Part shown: positions 53,998-62,346 of the stretch, one piece after another
Layout: every line of letters begins with the position of its first letter
How positions within the stretch are numbered: the stretch's first letter is position 1
NCBI RefSeq assembly: GCF_028281565.1
Contig: NZ_JANQJQ010000018.1
Span: forward strand, 62,001-126,000
DNA length: 64,000 bases
Direction of reading: 5' to 3'
Source: Seonamhaeicola sp.
GTDB lineage: Bacteria; Bacteroidota; Bacteroidia; Flavobacteriales; Flavobacteriaceae
Made by a program: the position numbers and the translations under genes
The notes under the pieces: generated by a model
What the model was told of the DNA's origin: nothing
The model's input: only the letters and a program-made list of their open reading frames with translations
Databases searched by the model: none

Positions 53998-54891
53998 TTA
54001 TCTAATAAATTTATCAACTACATATACTATTTGTACCAATGTAATGTATGATACACTTGCTAACATTAATTGTTTAGCTGCTTTTTCAGTCATATCTTTA
54101 AATAGTCTAAAGGCATAATACACCATTCCCAAACCTAACAAGCCCACTAAAATAGCTGCAACAATTGACAGCTTTAAAGCCCCTGTAAAGCCAAAAACCG
54201 GTATAATGGATACCACTAATGTCCAGATACAATACATAATGGTTTGTACGGCGGTTCCCTTGTCTTGTTTTCCTGTAGGCAACATAAAAAACCCACCTTT
54301 TTGATAGTCCTCATATAAAAACCACCCGATAGCCCAAAAATGAGGGAATTGCCAAAAGAATTGTAATGCGAATAAGGTTCCCGGTTCTATTCCGAAATCA
54401 TCGGTTGCTGCCACCCAGCCCAACATAAACGGAATGGCTCCCGGAATAGCTCCTACAAAAACCGCTAACGGTGTTTTGGTTTTTAAAGGTGTATATACAC
54501 AGGTGTATAAAAAGATAGATATGGCACCAAACATAGCGGTTTGCTTGTTGATGGTGTATAAAATAATGACTCCTAAAAGGGTGAAAACAGTGGCAATAAT
54601 AAAGGCTGTGGTCACTGACATACGTCCTGCCGGAATGGGCCTGTTTTTGGTACGATTCATCAGGGCATCCAGATCTTTTTCAATGATCTGGTTGTATGCG
54701 TTTGAGGCTCCTACCATAAAATAGCCACCTAAAGCTAATAATAATAAGGTTTTGTAGTTAACCGTGTCAACTCCCAATAAATAGCCGGCAAGCGATGAAA
54801 ACACCACGCTTAAGGCGAGTCCCATTTTTGTAATTTCCTTAAAATCTGAAATTACCGAAGGTGTTGTTACTGAAGATTTTGACCTACCCAA
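53998..54891 (-). CDS. cyoE: Heme o synthase (protoheme IX farnesyltransferase)
   Basis: Adds a farnesyl group to heme b, giving heme o on the way to heme a. The 297-residue UbiA-family protein has about eight membrane helices, the first Asp-rich motif in 'NAYNQIIEKDLDALMNRTKNRP' and the second in 'FWAIGWFLYEDYQKGGFFMLP'. First gene of the oxidase block, with a good promoter 24 bases upstream. Confidence 0.95.
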   Translation of the reverse strand: MGRSKSSVTTPSVISDFKEITKMGLALSVVFSSLAGYLLGVDTVNYKTLLLLALGGYFMVGASNAYNQIIEKDLDALMNRTKNRPIPAGRMSVTTAFIIATVFTLLGVIILYTINKQTAMFGAISIFLYTCVYTPLKTKTPLAVFVGAIPGAIPFMLGWVAATDDFGIEPGTLFALQFFWQFPHFWAIGWFLYEDYQKGGFFMLPTGKQDKGTAVQTIMYCIWTLVVSIIPVFGFTGALKLSIVAAILVGLLGLGMVYYAFRLFKDMTEKAAKQLMLASVSYITLVQIVYVVDKFIR

Positions 54892-54914
54892 TGCGCTGTT
54901 CTGTTTTGCGAGTG

Positions 54915-54945
54915 CAAAGATACGCTATTAAAGCATTTTGGCAAT
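54915..54945 (-). promoter_or_regulatory. cyoE operon promoter (Bacteroidetes type)
   Basis: ATTG, exactly 19 bases, TATCTTTG on the minus strand. The -7 matches TAnnTTTG fully and the -33 carries TTG. Predicted start of transcription is about 15 bases before the cyoE start codon. Confidence 0.7.
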
Positions 54946-54981
54946 GGGTTAGAAGAAAATAAAATAAGGCTGTTTAAAACG

Positions 54982-55010
54982 TGTCATTCTGAATGAAAAT
55001 GAAGAATCTC
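54982..55010 (-). repeat. Dispersed hairpin repeat (type A), left half of doublet
   Basis: On the minus strand: ATTCT, TC, ATTTTCAT, TC, AGAAT, GACA. Inside the loop of the 21-bp inverted repeat. Confidence 0.7.
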
Positions 55011-55042
55011 CTTGAAATTAAACATCTCTTTATCGGTGTTAT

Positions 55043-55071
55043 GAGATTTTTCGACTGCGCTCAAAATGACA
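55043..55071 (+). repeat. Dispersed hairpin repeat (type A), right half of doublet
   Basis: ATTTT, TC, GACTGCGC, TC, AAAAT, GACA. Same inner sequence as the copy at 33571 with different, still complementary arms. Confidence 0.7.
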
Positions 55072-55119
55072 GCTTTAAAATGTTTTAAACAGCCTTATTT
55101 TAAAATTAAAACTTACGAT

Positions 55120-58100
55120 CTATTCAATGGCAATCCCTCTAGATTTAAACTCACCTTTACTATTAGAGACTTTGATATAATAAATACCCAAAGCCCAACG
55201 TGCTTTGTTAATATGGATCTTTTTATCCTGAATGCCTTTCTTCTGATACTTTATTCTTCCGTAAACATCTACAACTTCTATGTTATAAGTGTCTTCAGTG
55301 TACTTCTGATCTTTAGAGGCTGACGCTATTTTTCTTGAAGTTGCCGAAGCCTTAGCACTCTCTTCTGAAGCTGCCGACTCGCCTTCAATTATTTCCAGAG
55401 TTAAATCAGCTTCCGGTGCAGCTGTGGACATCATAAACTGGAAGCCTCCGGGATAATTGGGGTCGTAGCCTTGTAATAAATAAGTAAACAGGTACCAGTC
55501 GCCCCAGCCACAATCATTCTTTAACCGGGCAGAAAACTCCAGGTTAAGAAATGGTGCCTGTGCTATGCACCACGTAGGTACCGCGTCACCATATGGGCCG
55601 TCGTAATCAAAATCGTTGTAGGGAGAAAATGCAAACTCAAAGTTGCTGCTATTTAATTGTAGATCCCCCGTAATGTCGGCAAAATAGAGAAGGCATTCAT
55701 CCCATTGCGCATAAATTTTATTAGGATCCGGATCGGCGCTAACTACTACGGGAAGTGTTGTTCCTACCGAAATAGTTTTCGTAATGGCCGCCGGTGCTGT
55801 CCCACAAATACCAGTTGGCGTTATAGAAATAGTTACCGTACCTGAAAGGGGGCCTGTTCTTGTTAAGGTCAAATTTGAGGTACCATTACCACTTACGGTT
55901 ACCAAATTCCCTGACTGGCCAAAAAACGGTTCCTGGGTTACCGTCCAGTTATAAGTACCGGACCCTACGGAAAGAGTATAGGTTTCACTACCGCTGCAAA
56001 TACCTTCGGCCCCCACTATATCACCGGATTCACATACATAAATGCAATCGAAATCATTGGCCTGACTATCGCCATCCAATTCTTCGGCTAACCAGTTACC
56101 ATTACGGGTGTTGAAGGAAATATGTTCCTCATTTCCTGCACCGCTATTCGGAAAGGAGGTTGTAAAGTTATCAAACGGCGGATCGAATGGAAAACCGATT
56201 AGTTTATTCACGCTATACTTGTACAAGTGTTCATATTCAGAAAGCTGAATATTAAAATTCCCACCTATGTCCAGGGCACTGGGGCTGGGTATAAAATTAA
56301 AGCTATTGGCAATATTGGTATTAATGTTTAAATTGCCCAATACATTATCTATAGAGGTTCCTGAAAAATTCAGGAATACATCATAAAACCCGCCGGGATA
56401 GGTATCATAGGGTAAAATCCCCACGGGGTTGTTATAACTCCTGTCAGTAAGATTCACTGTTATATTAATAAACCAGAACAATTTTTTGGTGAAGGTTATT
56501 TTTCCTTTATAAATCTGGGCGTTTTGCCCATATTCCGGTAAAGCATTGGCTTTAAAATCCAGGTTGAATTTACTGTTTCCGGGCAAGACACCAATTAGCA
56601 GCCCCGGTTCATTAAATGCTATAGCTAAATAAAGAAAACCAAGGTTTGTAATGGGCTTAAAAAGCTGCATTAAAAAATTGGTAAGCAAACTCGTTTTACC
56701 GTTGCCATTCATAGAGAACAACTCGTATCCCGGAGAAAATGCCTGTAAATCTGCACAATGGCTACCATTACTAATGGCCACATTCCGGGTTTGTTGCGGA
56801 TAGCCCTTACTTTGTAAGTCTGTTTGCCACGAGTCAAACTCGGTAGTGACTATAACAAAATTGCTGTTTACCGTATTGGCTAATAATTGTTTTGTTCCCG
56901 GTGCATCTAACAAATCCTTTATATCCTCAATAGATACCGGGCTACCCGTACCGGTATCAATCTCGTAATCCCCTAATGGTGTGCTTACAAACTGGTCTGC
57001 CATATGGCGGGCAAAGTATTGAATTCCCAACGGTATGTTGGCACCCCTGTGCGGGGCATCATGGCTAATATACAAACTGGTATCGTGATCTTCTCCCGGG
57101 GTTTGCTCCATATCTGCCAGGGCATACCGGGCTATAAGGCCTCCCATACTTTGGCCCAAAACCACATTAGGGGTATTCCCAGTTTTTTCCGTGTTGACCC
57201 ACTCTATTATATCTTTTAACAGCGCCGCGTTACGCTGTAGGTAATCGTTGCCATCATCCCAATTCACATATATGATATCATACGTATTAAGTTGGGTTGG
57301 TAAATTGCCTGTAAAAAAATCAGCTTCTGTTCTAAAAGTTGCGTACCTTGACTCTCCCAACGGATTCTCTACACCCATTAAACCACTATCAAAACCTTCT
57401 ACCACGATCAAGGGCTTATCTATCACACAATTTGTACCGGAATAATCAATCTCCAGGGTGGCACTGTTGGCCTGCCCCAAATAGGTACGTGTTCCTGCAA
57501 ATTCTACCTCATCTATACCATTCACTATATTTCCCGAGCATGGCTCGGATGGTAATCTTTTGGCTGTTTTTACCTCTTTGGCCCCAGGAGGTGGTGATGT
57601 GTAGGTGCCTTCAACCTGTATCTTGCTATGGCTGTAAAGTACCTGGCTGTTGGTCAACGTTAATTTATATTTCCATTCGTATACACCGGATTGTGTATAG
57701 CTTATGCTTTTTACCTGTCCCAGGGTCATCGCCTGGTAGCCATTACCATCTCCAAAATCTATGGCAATACTTTGTACATTACCTGCCTGGTTGGTATACC
57801 ATAAAGTATTTGGCAGTTCTACATCTACATTCAAGCCCTGGTATACCAATATGGGCGTTGCCATGGCAAATACCTCCTTATCTTCATAAGGGTTTTGCCA
57901 AACCCCGTTAACATACTTATCGTATAATTTATCATTTATAACCGTGATGTAATTGGGGTAGGCATTACTTTTAAATTGGCTGTACTTATAATACAGGCCG
58001 CTTAGTGCAATTTTATCGGGCTGCCTTAGATTGTCCCAATTGGTTCTGTAGGTATCCGGGCTCACCAGGCCCGTAACATTGGTATTTACCCTGGCCATTA

Positions 58101-58368
58101 ACAAGGTATGGTATATGGCCGTTAAATGCCCCCTGTGGGTAAGGTTATCAGAGGTTAAAGTGCCACTATAGGCGGAAAGTTCGGCAAATTCCATGGCATA
58201 ATCTACCAGGAGCTGATGGGGGATCTTAGTTTTATCAACACCGGCAAAGGTACTGTTGATCTGGGTTTGGTAAGCGGTGCTTACGGTTTGTGCGCCCATA
58301 CCCATAAAAATGAGCATGCAGCAACAAATAAAGAACGCCTTAAGGCGTTTGTTCCAAAAAGATTGCAT
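55120..58368 (-). CDS. Secreted T9SS-sorted protein with alpha/beta-hydrolase (lipase-like) domain
   Basis: A 1082-residue protein with a signal peptide (to about 26). Residues 170-255 resemble a PKD-like beta domain ('SIAIDFGDGNGYQ', 'YEWKYKLTLTN'). About 315-480 is an alpha/beta-hydrolase core of PGAP1/lipase style: 'KPLIVVEGFDSG', the nucleophile elbow GQSMGG (Ser407) and 'SHDAPHRGA' at 435-443. A second PKD-like segment lies near 785-870. The last 70 residues ('VVDVYGRIKYQKKGIQDKKIHINKA'-type region ending 'SRGIAIE') form a type A T9SS sorting domain. Likely an exported or surface esterase; substrate unknown. Confidence 0.82.
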   Translation of the reverse strand: MQSFWNKRLKAFFICCCMLIFMGMGAQTVSTAYQTQINSTFAGVDKTKIPHQLLVDYAMEFAELSAYSGTLTSDNLTHRGHLTAIYHTLLMARVNTNVTGLVSPDTYRTNWDNLRQPDKIALSGLYYKYSQFKSNAYPNYITVINDKLYDKYVNGVWQNPYEDKEVFAMATPILVYQGLNVDVELPNTLWYTNQAGNVQSIAIDFGDGNGYQAMTLGQVKSISYTQSGVYEWKYKLTLTNSQVLYSHSKIQVEGTYTSPPPGAKEVKTAKRLPSEPCSGNIVNGIDEVEFAGTRTYLGQANSATLEIDYSGTNCVIDKPLIVVEGFDSGLMGVENPLGESRYATFRTEADFFTGNLPTQLNTYDIIYVNWDDGNDYLQRNAALLKDIIEWVNTEKTGNTPNVVLGQSMGGLIARYALADMEQTPGEDHDTSLYISHDAPHRGANIPLGIQYFARHMADQFVSTPLGDYEIDTGTGSPVSIEDIKDLLDAPGTKQLLANTVNSNFVIVTTEFDSWQTDLQSKGYPQQTRNVAISNGSHCADLQAFSPGYELFSMNGNGKTSLLTNFLMQLFKPITNLGFLYLAIAFNEPGLLIGVLPGNSKFNLDFKANALPEYGQNAQIYKGKITFTKKLFWFINITVNLTDRSYNNPVGILPYDTYPGGFYDVFLNFSGTSIDNVLGNLNINTNIANSFNFIPSPSALDIGGNFNIQLSEYEHLYKYSVNKLIGFPFDPPFDNFTTSFPNSGAGNEEHISFNTRNGNWLAEELDGDSQANDFDCIYVCESGDIVGAEGICSGSETYTLSVGSGTYNWTVTQEPFFGQSGNLVTVSGNGTSNLTLTRTGPLSGTVTISITPTGICGTAPAAITKTISVGTTLPVVVSADPDPNKIYAQWDECLLYFADITGDLQLNSSNFEFAFSPYNDFDYDGPYGDAVPTWCIAQAPFLNLEFSARLKNDCGWGDWYLFTYLLQGYDPNYPGGFQFMMSTAAPEADLTLEIIEGESAASEESAKASATSRKIASASKDQKYTEDTYNIEVVDVYGRIKYQKKGIQDKKIHINKARWALGIYYIKVSNSKGEFKSRGIAIE

Positions 58369-58418
58369 AATTTTAAAAACTTTTTTAGGTTAGACATTAA
58401 TTTATGTTTGACTTTAAG

Positions 58419-58446
58419 GAACCGTTTTGTTGGCGCAAAACGGTTC
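58419..58446. terminator. Hairpin between lipoprotein and T9SS protein genes
   Basis: An 11-bp stem (GAACCGTTTTG / CAAAACGGTTC) 12 bases after the stop of the minus-strand lipoprotein gene. The T run is on the plus strand, opposite to the genes, so the direction is uncertain; it may also be in the leader of the downstream gene. Confidence 0.5.
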
Positions 58447-58457
58447 TCTTTTTTTGA

Positions 58458-58988
58458 TTATTCACTGAATGTCATATCAAAACGTCCTTCACGTATTTGA
58501 TGCACATTACCATCCTGATCCTCTATATCATACCAGAAGGTGCCCGAAACGATATTCTTTTCCATATCTAATTTTGTTATAGACATTTCTCCAGAATGAC
58601 TAGTTGAGGTGTAATTTGTAAATATTTCGAAAGCGTATCTACCTACTGCATTACCATCATGTAATTCCTCTAATTCATAAGTTTTGCCTTCTTCAATTTG
58701 TAGTTTTTGTGTACCAAGACCTACTCCAACTAAATTGAGATTTATCTCTTTATCTGCCTTTAAAGCAAAATAATAATCCCCACTTACAAATTGGTATACA
58801 CAATCCAGTGTTAAAGGGCCGGGACCTGGTAAAAAGGCCTCGCCATCCAGCAGGCAACCAAAGGTGTTTTCACCGGTTTGGGTTGCCGGTGGCAGCTGGT
58901 CTATGGGATTAACCGGGGTGTCATCATCCTTTTTGTTACAACAACTTAATACCAGCAGTATTACGAGTAAATGCATTGTCTTTTTCAT
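58458..58988 (-). CDS. DUF6252-like lipoprotein (copy 2)
   Basis: A 176-residue lipoprotein with lipobox 'LVLSC' at C16 and an acidic linker. It shares with the upstream gene product (59013-59546) nearly identical ends: 'PPATQTGENTFGCLLDGEAF' near the N-terminus and 'LDMEKNIVSGTFWYD' and 'GRFDMTFS' near the C-terminus, while the middle third differs. The conserved pattern fits the DUF6252 family of Bacteroidetes lipoproteins. Function unknown. Co-directional with and 24 bases downstream of its paralogue. Confidence 0.75.
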   Translation of the reverse strand: MKKTMHLLVILLVLSCCNKKDDDTPVNPIDQLPPATQTGENTFGCLLDGEAFLPGPGPLTLDCVYQFVSGDYYFALKADKEINLNLVGVGLGTQKLQIEEGKTYELEELHDGNAVGRYAFEIFTNYTSTSHSGEMSITKLDMEKNIVSGTFWYDIEDQDGNVHQIREGRFDMTFSE

Positions 58989-59012
58989 GTTGATCTTATT
59001 TTCATAATTATT

Positions 59013-59546
59013 TTATTTACTGAATGTCATATCAAAACGTCCATCTCGTACTTGATGTATATTACCATCCTGATCTTCTACATCATACCAAAAGGTGCCC
59101 GAAACGATATTTTTCTCCATATCTAATTTTGAAATATACATCTCTCCAGAGTTTAATGATGAAGTTCTAAATCTTTCAAGATTAAAAAAATAAGAACCAT
59201 ATGCGTTCCCTTCAACTCCTTCCATTAACTTATATATTTGCCCTTCCTCAATCTCTAATTTCTCTGTTGAACATCCAATCAATTTTGAATTATTCTGTTC
59301 ATCTCTTTTATTTGCCTGTAAAGCAAAATAATAGTCTCCATTTACAAATTGGTACACACAATCCAAGGTTAAGGGGCCGGGGCCGGGTAAAAAGGCCTCG
59401 CCGTCCAGCAGGCAACCAAAAGTATTTTCACCGGTTTGGGTAGCCGGTGGCAGCTGGTCTTTGGGATTAACGGGGGTATCATCATCCTTTTCGCAGGACA
59501 CACATAAAACAAAAGTGCATAGCGCCATTAAGCTTAATATTTTCAT
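59013..59546 (-). CDS. DUF6252-like lipoprotein (copy 1)
   Basis: Paralogue of the next gene product. The ATG at 59546 gives a clean lipoprotein signal ('MKILSLMALCTFVLCVSC', 177 residues); the frame extends five codons upstream. The mature part begins with Glu-Lys-Asp-rich linker, then the shared 'LPPATQTGENTFGCLLDGEAF' and a divergent centre ('NNSKLIGCSTEKLEIEEGQIY'). Function unknown; probably arisen by tandem duplication. Confidence 0.75.
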   Translation of the reverse strand: MKILSLMALCTFVLCVSCEKDDDTPVNPKDQLPPATQTGENTFGCLLDGEAFLPGPGPLTLDCVYQFVNGDYYFALQANKRDEQNNSKLIGCSTEKLEIEEGQIYKLMEGVEGNAYGSYFFNLERFRTSSLNSGEMYISKLDMEKNIVSGTFWYDVEDQDGNIHQVRDGRFDMTFSK

Positions 59547-59751
59547 AGCATTATTTATCACTGTTAACGTTGAGAGTCCTTATACATTTAAGACTTGATA
59601 TCAGGATAGGATTATATCAAATATCTTAAATACTTAACAGTTAGGATTACATATCATAAATGTAGTAAAACTACGTCAGAAAAACTACTTTTTTTATGAT
59701 GAAAATCAGGTATTAAGAATTAGGGTACTGAAGCCAAGTTTGAGAGCACTT

Positions 59752-59794
59752 CGATGCTTCGACAAGGCTCAGCACAGGCAAGCTCAGCGTGACA
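59752..59794 (+). repeat. Dispersed hairpin repeat (type A with internal duplication)
   Basis: ATGCT, TC, GACAAGGC, TC, AGCA, then CAGGCAAG, CTCAGCGTGACA. The right arm is present twice, as if a second right half had been added. Confidence 0.55.
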
Positions 59795-59830
59795 TGTTTC
59801 TTTAATTATTGTTATGAGCTAATTATATAT

Positions 59831-59858
59831 GAGATGCTGAAACTAGTTCAGCATGACA
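59831..59858 (+). repeat. Dispersed hairpin repeat (type B)
   Basis: ATGCTGAA, ACTAG, TTCAGCAT, GACA: perfect 8-bp stem with the same loop as the copy at 32236 and one compensated base-pair change. Confidence 0.75.
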
Positions 59859-59974
59859 AGGTCATTATAACTAAATGAGGTCCCGATAGCCATCAGGATT
59901 CCTGCTTGCCAGCAGGCAAGAATTCAACTTACAATTTTGGGTTCGTCTACAAGACTTCCCAAAATCGAGTTTCA

Positions 59975-62074
59975 TTAAAAATCAAAATACCAATTAAACA
60001 GGTCCGTTCTTAGGCCGAAATTGAACCAAACCGTATTGTTATCAAAGGTTGACGTAGTTGTGGCATTGGGATTGAAATTCCTTACCGTAATATCTGTGAA
60101 TAGTTTCAAATTGGATGCGGGATTAATTAAATACCCGGCCTGTAAATTCGCATAAAATGACCTGGTTTTGATACCCTGACCAATCTCTACACCAGTATCA
60201 AACGGACGTTCGTTATAATCCCTATAAATATCACCTCCGTAACTAAAATTATCGGTCCCGTCATTATAATCTAAGCCGCGATTACCAAAAATAAATTTGG
60301 CATCGGCAAACCATCTGTCTAATCTGTAACGTCCTATTAAGACCAGTTCACTAAAATTAGCACCCCACAAATGCGCCAGAGTCTGGTTGTTATGGGCATA
60401 GTTAAGTACAATGGTGTTATGGGAATAGGTGTAGGGCCTTATACGATTATATTCCAGTTGCAGGAACAAATTATCAACTTTAAAAGCATTGTAATACTTA
60501 ACTCCCAATTGATAACCGTATTTATTTTTCCAGCTTTTATCACCGCCTTTTATATCACTTAATGAAAATTCATCCAGAATAAACTGGCCATAGGCATTCA
60601 CATTATCACTAAACTTGTATTTAGCCGAAGCTCCCAATAACGCATTTCCTGCACCTTGTCCCGTTTCAAACTCGATGGCCCTGTAAAAAATGATCGGGTT
60701 CAGGTAATTAATATCAAAACCACGGTCGTTACTATTGGTCCAAAGTACGGACTCGAACAGCCCCAAATTAAACCGTTTGGATACATTCCAGCTCAAATAA
60801 TGGTTGGCTACATATTTGGTTAAAAAAGCTTTATCCTCCACCACTTCATCGCGTACATCTTTCATCCACATAAAGGTATTGGTATACTTTATTTTCCAGA
60901 ATTTGGTGTTCAGTTTTAAGAACGGATGCGGACTAGTCACATCACTCAATAACAGGGATCTATAGCCATCGCCGATAAAGTTTTTACCATGCCCGAACTG
61001 AATATTTAAGAACTTTGCTGGTGAATAAGATAAGTAAGCTTCGGCTACCGGGTAGTCATAAGAATCAGTCTTAAAACGTTTTGCTATACCACGGCCGGGA
61101 ATTATAGCCGGATCCGGGCCAAACGCCTTTAAACTCTCAGCATATCTATTCACATAATCTGCAAAACGCCCCTGGCTTTCAAATACTGCTGAATAAAAAT
61201 TGAATTTTTTACCTAAGCCTCCCTGAACTACAAATCCACGTGTGTTGTTATAGGTTGAATTGAAATCGGCATCGGTATCTTTACCAACCTGTAAATCGAA
61301 AATCGGATCAATAGTAAACCAGTAATCTTTACCCTGCACCTGAACCAAATGCTCATTCCAAAGCTTTTTACCTGCCCAGGTTTTGGTATCTTTTTGCAAC
61401 CGTTTGTTCTCAGCTTCAAAATCGTAATATTTCGAAACATCGCTATATAAAAAAGGCTTAGACGCCGTGTGACTGTTCGTTCCCAACAAGTTCATGGCTC
61501 TGTCAAACCTGGCATAATCACTATGAATAAACTGGATATTCAATTCGCTTGTAAATCGTTTATTACTGTACGGCACTAAGCTTTTCCGAACACTGTCAAA
61601 CTCTTGTTGCGCAGCAGTTTCAAACTTAGCCATTTCTTTTTCCTTAGCCAGGTCCTGAGTGATTGGTGTCTGCTTAACCAAAGGAATTTGAATGGGGATT
61701 GAGTATTGCTTAAATGTACTGTTTCCATTGTATGTCCCAGGTGTTATTTTAGGAAATGTCTTAAAAACGCGCCTGGCTTCTTCCTTTAATTCATTGTAAA
61801 AGGCATCTACATATATTACTTTAAAGGCTCCTGTTTTATCCACTTCAAACAGCACCACCATTCTACCTTTATACTGCTCATCAAGCACCTTCTGAGGCAC
61901 TTTAAAATTATCATAAATACGATTGAATACGTTTCTATCAAAACAGTGTTGTAAAGAATCTATTGCTACACTGTCACAATTTGGAAAAACCGGTGGTTTT
62001 TCATTTAAAAATTTATCTTGTGAATACCCGATAAATTGAACTAAAAGTAGGTATAGGACAACAAATCTTATCAT
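59975..62074 (-). CDS. remB: Gliding motility protein RemB-like
   Basis: A 699-residue outer-membrane protein with a signal peptide (to 'FIGYSQ') whose long barrel-like C-terminal part ('FGHGKNFIGDGYRSLLLSDV', 'RFNLGLFESVLWTNSNDRG') is what I recall for RemB, a protein needed for normal gliding in Flavobacterium johnsoniae. Residues 28-132 are different: 'PPVFPNCDS' with C33/C44, 'VVLFEVDKTGAFKVIYVD' and 'EEARRVFKTFPKITPGTYNG' look like the C-terminal module of the two TonB proteins encoded just upstream. The RemB name rests on memory of the family. Confidence 0.75.
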   Translation of the reverse strand: MIRFVVLYLLLVQFIGYSQDKFLNEKPPVFPNCDSVAIDSLQHCFDRNVFNRIYDNFKVPQKVLDEQYKGRMVVLFEVDKTGAFKVIYVDAFYNELKEEARRVFKTFPKITPGTYNGNSTFKQYSIPIQIPLVKQTPITQDLAKEKEMAKFETAAQQEFDSVRKSLVPYSNKRFTSELNIQFIHSDYARFDRAMNLLGTNSHTASKPFLYSDVSKYYDFEAENKRLQKDTKTWAGKKLWNEHLVQVQGKDYWFTIDPIFDLQVGKDTDADFNSTYNNTRGFVVQGGLGKKFNFYSAVFESQGRFADYVNRYAESLKAFGPDPAIIPGRGIAKRFKTDSYDYPVAEAYLSYSPAKFLNIQFGHGKNFIGDGYRSLLLSDVTSPHPFLKLNTKFWKIKYTNTFMWMKDVRDEVVEDKAFLTKYVANHYLSWNVSKRFNLGLFESVLWTNSNDRGFDINYLNPIIFYRAIEFETGQGAGNALLGASAKYKFSDNVNAYGQFILDEFSLSDIKGGDKSWKNKYGYQLGVKYYNAFKVDNLFLQLEYNRIRPYTYSHNTIVLNYAHNNQTLAHLWGANFSELVLIGRYRLDRWFADAKFIFGNRGLDYNDGTDNFSYGGDIYRDYNERPFDTGVEIGQGIKTRSFYANLQAGYLINPASNLKLFTDITVRNFNPNATTTSTFDNNTVWFNFGLRTDLFNWYFDF

Positions 62075-62165
62075 GGAAAAAGATTAAGCATTGATTTAAA
62101 GTTGAAAGATAGCATATTTTTTTGATGAAGCGATTTTGATTATTCAAAAACATAAAACCATATAC

Positions 62166-62278
62166 ATCAATCGGACACTGAGGCTCTCGAAGTGTATTTC
62201 AGGTTCTCATCATAAAATCACCTATTATTAAGATTCCGAAATACCTTGCCTGACGGCAGGCAGGAATTTGGAATGACA
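62166..62278. repeat. Decayed composite hairpin-repeat doublet
   Basis: The left half (62166-62210) is a degraded CCTGAA-type hairpin on the minus strand. The right half (62231-62278) has outer arms ATTCC/GGAAT enclosing a CTTGCCTG/CAGGCAGG-type hairpin and ends in GACA. Lies between the tonB gene and remB. Confidence 0.5.
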
Positions 62279-62346
62279 CAACAGAGAAAAACCGCTACCA
62301 ATTGATTTGATAACGGTTTTAGAGCTTTAAAATCATCTGGTTCCAG

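Larger units (their letters stand above)
54960..55102 (-). terminator. 21-bp inverted repeat with repeat doublet in its loop
   Basis: TAAAATAAGGCTGTTTAAAAC at 54960-54980 and its exact complement at 55082-55102, 17 bases beyond the stop of the T9SS-sorted protein gene. It looks like a terminator stem, but the loop is 101 bases and contains two outward-facing GACA-family hairpins. Confidence 0.65.
59547..59974. other. Intergenic region rich in dispersed repeats
   Basis: About 430 bases without a credible gene. It contains a long imperfect hairpin repeat at 59752-59794, a type B repeat at 59831-59858 and a further palindrome at about 59900-59923 (CCTGCTTGCC / GGCAAG-type). The stretch 59560-59740 is AT-rich and shows nothing recognisable; a promoter for the lipoprotein genes is expected there. 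Confidence 0.6.

Noticed and set aside
57339-57911. 190-codon frame opposite the T9SS-sorted protein gene
   Set aside because: Antisense to a strongly supported coding region, with low-complexity composition and no domain.
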